A DNA stretch of 64,000 nt from Dipteris shenzhenensis (Eukaryota; Polypodiophyta; Polypodiopsida; Gleicheniales). The translations under genes were made by a program, and so were the position numbers. Each line of letters opens with the position of its first letter. Within the stretch, counting starts at the first letter, position 1. Below the pieces are notes generated by a model. The model was not told where the DNA came from and searched no databases. It was given only the letters and a program-made list of their open reading frames with translations. Shown here piece by piece: positions 55,238 through 64,000 of this stretch. The stretch lies in assembly GCA_047967505.1 (NCBI GenBank), contig CM106538.1. One strand, 5' to 3'.

Positions 55238-57851
55238 AGTGTGCCTTCATGACATCGGCAAAATTTCCAATGAGAGCATAGGTCCATGCAAAATTCAAAT
55301 ATTCACCTAGAAGCGCATTGCATAGTGCCCCAAAATGGCCCCAAAAATAGTTTTGCGATTGGCTACACCTAAGCAAACATTGACCCAAAAGAAAAATATA
55401 AGGGGTAAGTTATTAGGAAGAAGGTGTTAGTAGGGATTGATGTAAGTTCTTAGTGGTGTTAGTGTTAGCATAGTAAGTAAACTGCATTCTCATGCTCTTC
55501 TTAAGTCCCATATTTGATTTGTGCATGACATTTTGTCTTGCTTCTCTACATTGAAGTTCCTTTAAAATCCATTTTATGGATTATATTTCATTGAGGTGTT
55601 TGTTTGGAAGTATTTGAGCCCAACAAGTTTGTCACACCTTCTAGAGCTTTATTTGTCTGAGTCATTAAATCGAGAGGAGTCTAATAATACACCATACAAA
55701 CCCCTAAAATGAGGACTATTGCTAAAGATGTTTATAGAAGGGGGATTCTAGGAAAGGCTTCTAAGCTGAATTGAAAGAAAAGAAAAATAAAGAAAACAGG
55801 ATGAGTAGAAGTTAGATAGTTAATGGTGATGTTAGTAAAGGAATGTGAAAAAAGATTTGAGGGTCACAAGAAACTCATCCAAACCAAAATTGGTGTAATC
55901 ACCTTCACCCTAGATTTTAATGCATCCTCAAGAGCTGCTTGTGGTGGAGAACCACTTGTCGTTCCATGTGTGAACTCAAATTTAAGACCCTAATAACTTA
56001 GGCATAAGTCAGTGCCCTGTTCTATTTTGGCTCTGCTGATGGATTCGTTGTTCATGCTGATTGGTGTATTGACTTTCCGTAGTGCTTGTAACTTATCTTC
56101 CCAACCAAGGAGCCCTTGGGAAGAGGACTGACCACCTATTTTCACCTAGTCCTATTTTCACCTAGGACTTCCACATGTGAGCAGAGAGATAGGACTTCCA
56201 CATGTTATAACTTTATTGCTCTTTATGGACACACCTAGACCTAGCACTTGGAAGTAAGTTCCTATTTACCTAAATGGCCTTAGTACCTATGAGTACATCA
56301 GAAGGTGAGTGCAGTGACATATTGACCAATTATGACTCAAACCTAGCAAGAACATCATTTTGTGGACCACCAAAGGAATATGAATTGTATAGCTATTGGG
56401 GACCTCATGTAATTTTGATAATCACTTTGAAGGAGAGTCACTAAGACATCACTGGAGATCATTGTTGTGGCAAGCAGTTGTCATCCCATTGGCAGCAACA
56501 TTGCTTGAAGTTATTTGAGATCCTTGATTGAAGCAGCATGTGATATATGTTTTGTGTATCAAATGTGAGTACAATTGCAATGTATTAGAGATTTTTTGCT
56601 TTTGTTGAGCCCAAGTTTCAGTTGAGAAAGTGTTAGGGATGAAGATAATTCATTATTCACATTGGAAGGTTCTTGTGGGACTTCTGTTGTGTTGGGCATT
56701 ACTTGTGTGGTTGATTCTTGTGTAGCTATCCTAATGATAGAATCTACCAAATCTCTTGGTAAGGAAGGTTCTTATGTGTCTCCCAACATGGATTCAACTT
56801 TTGTGTTGGTAGGATCTTGTATTATTGTCTCATTTTTCAAGAAAGGTTCTTGTGTTACTACTAGTTGCCTTGAAGATGATGCAATAAATTGACATGCCTT
56901 TTGATAGACTTGCGGTGGTTCTTGTGTTATTGTATCCCTTTTTTAGACAAGTTCTTGTGTAGCTACTCAAGAGGAGTTAGATGAATTCCTTTACGTATGA
57001 TCCTCCTGCATCAATTCATGCTTTTCCCTTATCCTTGCAAGCAGGTATTGATAGAGTTGGGGCTCTGATCTTGCTTTTATGATGGTGTACATTTAGGCTT
57101 AGGGCAACATGGATGGGCTATTGATTGTTCTGGCAAGGCTTGGGTGCCCATATATAGCAATTGCCAAGGTAATATCCCTAGGCCTCGAGTAGTCTTGTGG
57201 GAACCCATTGGTAATGTACCTTGTTTGATGGCATTGCCTTCTTCTTTGATGTTGAGGTTCGTTGTTTACATGAGCGGGTGGCCAGTGATGTTGAGGCTTG
57301 ATGTTTAGAGGAGGGGGTGGCTTTATATGTTGAGGTTTCTTTGGAATCAAAAATTTTGATTCACCCTCAAAGTATCCTTGAACCTTCAGTAGATCCTTTT
57401 GGATCCATATTTGCTTGGTTGCCTTTTGTCTTTGTCTTGTTCCTTGGTGGCTTCCTTGTCGAGGTGGGGAGGTGGAAGTAGGTGCTGATATTTATCCTTG
57501 GCTAGCGATTGGTGCATCTTGATGGGATGATCCATCACCAAACAGCCCTTTGTAAGTTTCTTGCATCCAACTTTTACCAAGAATGGTGGCTTCCATTAAG
57601 GTACCTACAGGAGCTACAAAAACTTGCAAAGCACAATGTAATTGTCCAAGGAAACATTCAACGTAAAATTGTGGTGCCGAGGTATGAAGAAGACCAAGTG
57701 GGAGCCACAAAAGAGGGGTCTTTGCTTCACAAGGACTTGGGTAGTGAGGGGGGAGCTTAACTAGAGGAGGCAAATAGATGGTGACCTCTTGGATGTGGTC
57801 ACTCTCTCACCCTCTAGTGCAAGCTCGCCTAAATTCACAATCTCTAACTCC

Positions 57852-57852
<1 letters not shown>
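55238..57852. other. No supported gene; repeated TTCTTGTG phrases
   Basis: From 56660 to 56960 the phrase GGTTCTTGTG followed by variable text recurs about six times. On the minus strand, open frames at 57099-57773 are Pro/His/Gln-rich and may be decayed gag. Nothing is assignable. Confidence 0.3.

Positions 57853-57940
<88 letters not shown>
57853..57940. repeat. (TG)44 microsatellite
   Basis: 88 bp of uninterrupted TG. Open frames crossing it (poly Cys-Val or His-Thr) are artefacts. Confidence 0.98.
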
Positions 57941-57942
<2 letters not shown>

Positions 57943-58706
57943 GCATGAAAATTTCATCATTTCTTGATGCAACATATATTAGAGAATTTGGGAAAATCTC
58001 AATTCCCACGAAATAAAATATAGTCACTTCAAAGGTAAAATTTGATGTTTTTTATTGAAACATTAGCTCCATTGAGGACCATGCACAATACTTTCCCAAT
58101 TCCTAGAAACCCAAGCAAAAATCTTCTGTATGTTGCTATGGCAAAAGGCCTTAATAGATGTGAACATGGCTCCATGGCCAAAACATTTGTTGATTTGCTA
58201 GTGAAAGAAAGATGTTTGTTGTTTCGTATGCATCAAAACCACAAACAAAAGCCAATTTATAGATGTTGCATTAGGAAGATTCATTGGAGTAAATTAAATT
58301 GCAGTATTGATATATGCAATAGGATTGTTATAGATCTTTGACATCCATCATATAACTGTGGTCTTCAAAAACAAAATTAAACTTGCAACAACTGTTAATT
58401 TTTATTTGGTATATTAGATGTATCAAATTAATGTCAAATGCATATGTTTCTATGTTGATAAATTGCAGCAATAGGATTATGGTAGAGCTTTGACATCCAT
58501 CATATAAATGTGGTGTTCAAAGACACCGTTCCATCACAATAGAGCTCATGAAACTCTCCATCACAATAGAGCTCATGAAACTCAGAGACATGGTCTTGAT
58601 AAAAACCTTTTTTTAAATTGCTTTCTTGTACTAAATATAATCAAAACCATTGACACATAGCCAATTTTGTACCACATCGTTTAACATAATCATTAACAAT
58701 TCCATA
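57941..58706. repeat. Intergenic with two short duplications
   Basis: CTTTGACATCCATCATATAA and flanks occur near 58336 and 58488. A 29-bp unit starting CCATCACAATAGAGCTCATG is tandemly doubled at about 58529-58586. No gene is supported. Confidence 0.6.
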
Positions 58707-59250
58707 CTAGTATTCATACTCACAAAGTAGCTCATCTCCGAAGGAGATATCCTTTATGGTTTGCATAGTAATGTAGCCATGGGCACTCAAATTTCCTTGT
58801 GACTTTTGAGCCCAAGGTGGTAGTTTAGGGATGTATACAAATATAACATTTGTTCTTTCTTTATAATACATTGAGCTATTTATATATCCAGCAATGTTTC
58901 CATACAATACATTTCACATCTATCAATGGCTCAATGAATGGATCTTCAAACATTCCATAAGTCTTCATCCTTGGGAAAAACTTGAGGAGAGATCTCCAAG
59001 TATCATAATCATACTTTGGACCATTATATACCATCAAATCTTGTTTTTTCTTGATGCTCGTATGTACAAAAAGACCATATCCTGCCCCAGGTATTGTTGA
59101 TTTCTTTACTTCATAATGGATGCCATTCATTTTGAACATGTGCTCAATGGGTATGGGCAATTTATGTTTCCATAAGCCATTGGATGCATGATCAAAATTT
59201 GTAATAAGATAGCTCTTTAACTTTTTAGGACAATCTGCAACACCTATCAT
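58707..59250 (-). pseudogene. Small SET-domain protein, frameshifted
   Basis: The minus strand from about 59244 reads CPKKLKSYLITNF, then the SET start VKKSTIPGAGYGLFVHTSI, a Tyr-Asn-Gly turn (VYNGPKYDYDTW), IEPLIDVKC, and in another frame YGNIAGYINSSMYYKERTNV. It closes with DISFGDELLCEYEY and TAG (58707). GAGYGLF is the cofactor-binding motif, and YGNIAGYIN corresponds to the GNxARFINHS motif with Arg and His lost. The frame changes by one near 58903. The SET core ends right at the stop, with no post-SET zinc site. SET proteins methylate lysines, classically on histones; activity here is doubtful. An upstream exon at 59296-59487 (LIDIELVPCPKNAMCF) may belong to the same gene, but the splice phase does not fit. 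Confidence 0.7.
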
Positions 59251-60600
59251 ATGTTTAAAATCAAAGAATCATTCTTTTAGTGGAGGAATACAAACTCACA
59301 TCACAAAGCACATAGCATTTTTTGGACAAGGTACTAACTCAATGTCTATTAATTCTTCACAAAACAAATTGAAACATAATGTTTTGCTAATCGAATCTAA
59401 CCAAATAGTGTCCAAATATAAATCAGAATGTAGGTACAAATGTTTTAGTTGAGCATTTGTGTCTACAACTCTAATTAACAAGATCACTCACATTCCCTAA
59501 GCATTGTCTATGCAATAAAATCGAATCAAGTTGGCTAAGAATGCCCTTGCAGCATCGGCAGTGATTCCCCTTGTTGCCTTGCATCCAACCACAACCAAAA
59601 ATAACATTTGAATGACAAAAGGGGATTCGCAAAAGGTGACAGTTTATCCTTCCAAACCAACTTCAAAATCCACTCAAAGCATCACTTTTGGGTGTTTTTG
59701 TTAGAGTTTCTGTGTCGTCTCAATGGTGACTCATGTGCCGTGGGGATCTTAAAGGAAGGCCGTTGGAGCCTCCACTCCAAGGTACTCCTTGTAAGAGCAA
59801 TGCAAAGCACCAACCGCTTGCATATGTCACTCAAGCGGCTCCCCGATTGTTGCAATGTGTTTCCACGAGAGAAAGAGGGAAGGGGGAGAAGGGATAAGAG
59901 AGGGGAGAAGGGAGGGAGAAGGAGAAGGGAAGAGGAGAGTGAAGGGGGATGGAGTGGCAAACACAAAGGCACTACAAGGAAAACAAGAGAACACCTAAAG
60001 AGACTCTTGGAAGAGAAGAGGGAGCTTGTATTTCAAACTTGTGCATACAACAATGAAGACCAAAGTCAACCATCTGGCCTTTTATACAAGTCACCTTTTG
60101 AAGGGAGGGCTAACCCTTTTCCTTTTTGCACTCTCCCTCCCTTTACATTTACAAGGCTCTTGGGCCCATATGGTGCCAAGGCATCTTCTCTATCCTTTCC
60201 TTCCCTCTTTCTATTGTAGCTCTTGTGGTTATGCTTTGCCGTGTGTCAAAAATAGCACTTGTGTTAACCATACAATAGCATTTGGAAAAATCATGGCGTT
60301 AGGAGGTGCTCCTTCCTGGATCCCAAATAGCGCTTGTGTTAACCTCACCAATTTGGAAGGTTCCAGTGCCTGCCTTTGTCCTAAGCCATTTAAGGCTCAA
60401 AACCCAGATTGCGAGGTCAATCTTGAGCCATTTGGTGCTCAAAACCCATATGGACCGTAATTGTGCTCCATGGTTGCGGTCATTAAAGTAAATCATGAAG
60501 CCTAATCACCTCTAATCACTCATTACCATGCATTCTGTGGCTATGGCTATTAATATGCCCCCATTCAGGTTGATGAGCCATCCTCGAATCAACTGTGCTA
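59251..60600. other. Unassigned; possible LTR-like or 5'-flank DNA
   Basis: The open frame at 59608-60219 (+) has no recognisable domain. A purine-only run lies at about 59872-59948. The end (60490-60545) is related to the repeat around the 47.6-kb copia element, in reverse orientation. Confidence 0.3.
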
Positions 60601-61121
60601 GATGAGGTGGGTGGAGAGGACCATCTATAGGACTGTGTAGTAGTCTAATTGGTAGGGGGTGATCTGGGTGAAGTACGAGCGAAACTATCAAAAGTGGGTG
60701 GCATTCATGTCCTCCTAGGTGTGAATGCCCCTCCTCCTTGGCAACTTCTTCAGGATATGCATGTTGATTGTTTCAAAATTGTTGACCAAGGACTTGAGAG
60801 AGTCCTCGAGAGCTTGTAGCACCAGGCTATATAGAATGATTATGCCGAGGGGATGGTAGGTAGTGAGTGGTATGCAACTAGGTGCCCTTGTGTTTGCATG
60901 GCTAATGCCCAGCCATAGGTCTGCATCCAGTTGATATTGGCTTGAAGGCCATCGAGAGTGCAAACCCATGGGCTGAGTTCATCAGGCTGCATCACGTCAT
61001 CATTCTGTGGGTAATTGGTGGACTCTATGATGACTCGGCACCACACTTGGAAGTTGATCAGGATGGGGTGGGAAATAAGGGTCTGAATGTTAGAGGGATG
61101 GAGAAGGGAGAGGCTTGCGAG
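60601..61121 (-). other. Decayed sequence downstream of a gypsy protease
   Basis: Minus-strand frames (60715-61046) are short and show no domain. They probably belong to the gypsy remnant that starts at 61122. Confidence 0.3.
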
Positions 61122-61960
61122 CTAAAGATCGAGAAAGAAGTATGACATGGCAAGGATCGGGTGGCAATTATCGAGATTATGACGAGGATGGTTTGGAGTG
61201 CATTGGGAGAAAGAGGGGCGGTGAGGTCTATGTGGAAGATGAGGTTTTGTGCGCGAAGGGTGTCGAAGTGCATTTGTAGGGTTTGGGGGATAGTGTGTGG
61301 GGCAAGAGCGTACGTGGCAAGTTAGATAGAGACCTCCCTGTACATATGGTACTCCTATTGCTCCCTGTCTTCCAACATGGATTCCTCTAGGTGACCAGAG
61401 GTACGCAAGCACTCGTTTTTTACCTACATGGTAATGGTGAGTGCATGTCGAGGAACAGCAAGCCAGACATAAGGAGGGACTGATAGGTAGATCCAGACCC
61501 TTCCAAGATACCATTTGTTCATAGGTTGCCTCTATGGGGAGAACACAAAAATGAATCTCTACTTCTTGGTGAAGAACCATTAGTTCCAAGTCCATATACC
61601 CTAATGTGCTTAAGAGTTGACTGTTGATGGCATGGACTGAAGCCACAGTATGATTTAGGGGTATCTGTATCCTTTCCCATGCTTCGCAGTGGGAGGGAGA
61701 TGAAGTTATGGATTGCTCCTGAATCCACGAGTGCCTAGATGCGTAAGCTCGAACCTTGCAATTGGACATTTAGCCTAAGTGGTTCTATCGTTAGTTCATC
61801 AATTAGTCCTAGATATTCGATTGTTGCCTTAAGCAAGGCCATTTTCTTACGTTGTTTGATCTTGGCATTACATGCCTTGGCTTCTTCGATGGCCTCACAT
61901 TTCATCTGGGCCACCTCGGCCTTAAGATCCTTTTCCCTATGGATATCTTAAAGGTATGCA
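61122..61960 (-). pseudogene. Ty3/gypsy remnant: linker and start of a retropepsin
   Basis: The minus strand reads DLKAEVAQMKCEAIEEAKA, then IDELTIEPLRLNVQLQGSSL and, after one stop, ALVDSGAIHNFISLPL. That last string is the Asp-Ser-Gly active-site motif of a gypsy aspartic protease. Sequence beyond decays with frameshifts. It abuts the integrase tail of a second gypsy element at about 61945, so two elements are joined here. Confidence 0.6.
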
Positions 61961-62590
61961 GGGTGAGGGGGCCGTAGTATCTTTTCAACTTACTCCCGTT
62001 GAGGTAGCCGTTCATTTCTACTCCATCCAAGGTAGCTATTCGGCATGCCCCTTGCAAAGTAATATCCACCATGCGGTAGGGACCCATGCCCCTATATTTA
62101 AGGTTATGTTTGGTGTTGCAAACTCTATAGAGGAGTGCGAGATCTCCTTCCTTGAGGTCCTTACCATTTTTTGCGTCATGCCTTCTCCACACCAAAGGAA
62201 GTAGGATGCACACAATCTTGTCTTGTCTAGCCATTCGAGATCAATTAAGCATTCTGCCAATGCATTTTTGGTGAGCCTTTCCTTGACTGTAATGCAAAGG
62301 CTGGGCACTACATATTCAATTGGCATAATTTCTTCCACCCCAAAGGCTAGGTTAAAGGGGATGTAGTTCATGGCCACTTTATAAGATGTTCGATAGGCCC
62401 ACAAGGCTACAATGAGCTTGTGCTCCTCCTAGTTAGTATGGCTACCTTCAACAATGGAAGTTATAATCTTGTAGCATGTTTTATTCGAGCTCTCAGCGAG
62501 GCCATTTGCCCTGGGGTAGTATGGCATTGACTTTCTATATAATGAATTCACTAGTCAGGATAGCTATAGTTTCGTTGAAGAAATGAGTCC
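61945..62590 (-). pseudogene. Ty3/gypsy integrase C-terminal half
   Basis: The minus strand reads GTHFFNETIAILTSEF, ANGLAESSNKTCYKIITSIV, ALWAYRTSYKVAMNYIPFNL, EGDLALLYRV and KYRGMGPYRMVDI, then GSKLKRYYG. This is the end of the integrase core plus its C-terminal DNA-binding part. Frameshifts lie near 62.23 and 62.5 kb. Just upstream on the minus strand comes protease sequence instead of RT/RNase H. Confidence 0.8.
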
Positions 62591-63983
62591 CTCAGCCACT
62601 TCGAAACTGTGACAACATTACTTGTAGATCTTTGACTCTTTTTGGGGGTGAAACTAGTGGGTGTGCAAGTTGTGTACGAAGGCTATCATTGACGATGGCA
62701 ATTTTATGTAGACTGAGAGGAGGTAAATGAGGTAGATGAGGCATTCTATGTTCAAAATCTAAAGTAGCTTGAGCTTTTAAGAACCAATCACAACCTAGAG
62801 TGAATTGAAAGAGTTGATGGGGAAGAACATAAGCATCATGAAAGAAGGTCTGATTGTGGACTTTGAAGGTCATGGAAACGACGTTGTTGGAATGGTAAAG
62901 GTGTTTGCTATCCCCAAATAAAATAGAAATTGGAGGAGCTAACTTGGTTTCTAGATTAAGCGTCTGGACTAAGGATGCATTGACCGAGGAAAAGGTAGAA
63001 CCTGAATCGAGGAGAGTATGTACAGTATGACCAAAACAATCTAAAATGACAGAATAGACTTGGCAAGAAGAAGAAAGAGAGGAGGCTTGATAGTGTAGAT
63101 GGGCAGCCTCAGACAACCATCCACTTAAGTGTTTTTCGGAATAGCACTGAGACTAGCAGCGAAAGTCACATCCACTTGAACTTGTTGCACATTTCGTGTG
63201 GAATCCTTTATTTTGCAAGACAATATTTCTTGACATAACCATGTTGTTGCAATAAAAACACTTGGGTTGACCTTGAGAATCTCATGCAGGAAGATTTCGT
63301 CTATTGTCAAGGTGAGAATTATGGATATCAATATCGATTGGGGTAGCAGTGTCCATAGCTGGTTTAGACTTGATTTGAGACAATGGTTGTGAGATGATAC
63401 CTGAACAATTAGACTCAATATTCATCTCAATCCTTTGAGCGATTTGAATTGCTTCATGAAATGTAGTAGGACCCTGATCCCTTGTACATCTCGATATGTC
63501 ATGTTGCATTCGGGGCCACAAGAAATAAAGCTTCATATCTTCCAGCCAAGGATGTTTTTATCGAAGCCATACTTATATATTAATGTAAAATCCGAGCGAA
63601 GTTAATACATCTTCTATTGGAAGACGTGCAAATGCACGAGGACACACATGAGGGTCTGGATGATCTTGACGATTTTGCTGACTGTGGAGGAAACTAAGCA
63701 TGGTTTGGTTCGTCTCATTGATCTGGAATGCTAAGGAAGATACTGCGGAGAACAATTGCTCTACCAACAGTGGTGAAGATTGATCTTGAAACTTAGGATT
63801 CATGGAATTATCGATAGGTTGATGAGAGGGAGAGGAGATACGGCTATGAGGAGATGACATGCTGCTACAATCAACTGTGAGGAACAAATGGCATCTCCAC
63901 CAAATGTGTGAAATGCTCGAGAGAGACAGAACAACAATAGAGACACCAAAGGAAGCGTAACCTCCAAAGAGGAGTCGCCTCAT
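62591..63983 (-). pseudogene. Ty3/gypsy gag and aspartic protease
   Basis: Order on the minus strand: an N-terminal Gag-like part from 63983 (LAFQINETNQTMLSFLHSQQ), a Gag fragment (TTFHEAIQIAQRIEMNIES), a degenerate zinc knuckle (CFYCNNMVMSRNIV), and a clear retropepsin. The retropepsin has VHTLLDSGSTFSSVNASLV with the catalytic Asp, and the flap-distal FTLGCDWFLKAQATLDFEH. It ends with VKDLQVMLSQFRSG. Stops and frame changes occur at about 63571, 63280 and 63120. The element continues beyond 63983 towards the window end. Confidence 0.8.
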
Positions 63984-64000
63984 CTTCTTAATCCCTAAAC

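Noticed and set aside
57761-58027. Open frames of 75-88 aa with long Cys-Val or His-Thr runs
   Set aside because: They are translations of the (TG)44 microsatellite.

Overview
The window looks like a piece of a large, transposon-dense land-plant nuclear genome. The evidence is plant-type Ty1/copia elements primed by initiator tRNA-Met, LTRs carrying plant telo-box motifs (AAACCCTAA), GT-AG introns of about 80-110 bp, a TVP38/VTT-family copy and an H3-like histone of plant type. A fern, lycophyte, gymnosperm or bryophyte would fit. I cannot name the species, and I see no bacterial or organellar operon, tRNA, rRNA or CRISPR array.

Region 1 (1-8.9 kb) holds the best-preserved and most unusual genes. 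The end of a transposase-like gene (+) faces a 564-aa four-exon gene (-). That gene is divergent from a six-exon gene (+) that encodes, in one 554-aa open frame, an H3-like histone followed by a Ulp1/SENP-like (C48) cysteine protease. The 1.5 kb between the two divergent genes carries six copies of a ~75-bp hairpin, three of them in a 205-bp tandem array, and three CACACGTG boxes. A decayed second copy of the first two genes lies at 28.85-31.3 kb in the same order, so they travel as a unit, probably a large DNA transposon with chromatin-related cargo. An unrecognised spliced gene (7.3-8.9 kb, -) abuts its right side.

Region 2 (9-33 kb) is layered retrotransposon debris. It holds a copia fragment, a duplicated LTR split by a 1-kb fold-back element with a 272-bp perfect palindrome, and other copia ends. 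It also has an intronless VTT-domain copy with one amber stop. A complete copia element on the minus strand (16603-24037, TSD AAGAC) is inserted in an older gypsy-like gag. Further on are the decayed copy of the region-1 unit and a gypsy tail with a probable LTR.

Region 3 (33.6-44.4 kb) is a candidate decayed DNA transposon. Arrays of the 18-bp palindrome ATACCTCGATCGAGGTAT sit at both sides. Between them lie a broken transposase gene (+) with DFxENY, SDGxxxQFK and HGKG motifs and a convergent broken second gene (-). The second gene is interrupted by a young gag-only LTR element (37800-40439, TSD AATCT). A ~200-bp AT-rich satellite lies beside the right array.

Region 4 (44.4-64 kb) has minisatellites and a complete but decayed copia element (47616-52684, TSD TGGTG). 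It also holds a small SET-domain pseudogene (-), a (TG)44 tract and two overlapping Ty3/gypsy remnants, one of which lacks its reverse transcriptase.

Across the decayed elements nearly every in-frame stop is TAG, TAA or TGA at a site where CAG, CAA or CGA is expected. That is the mark of cytosine-methylation decay. The region-1 genes carry no such stops, which suggests they are recent or under selection.
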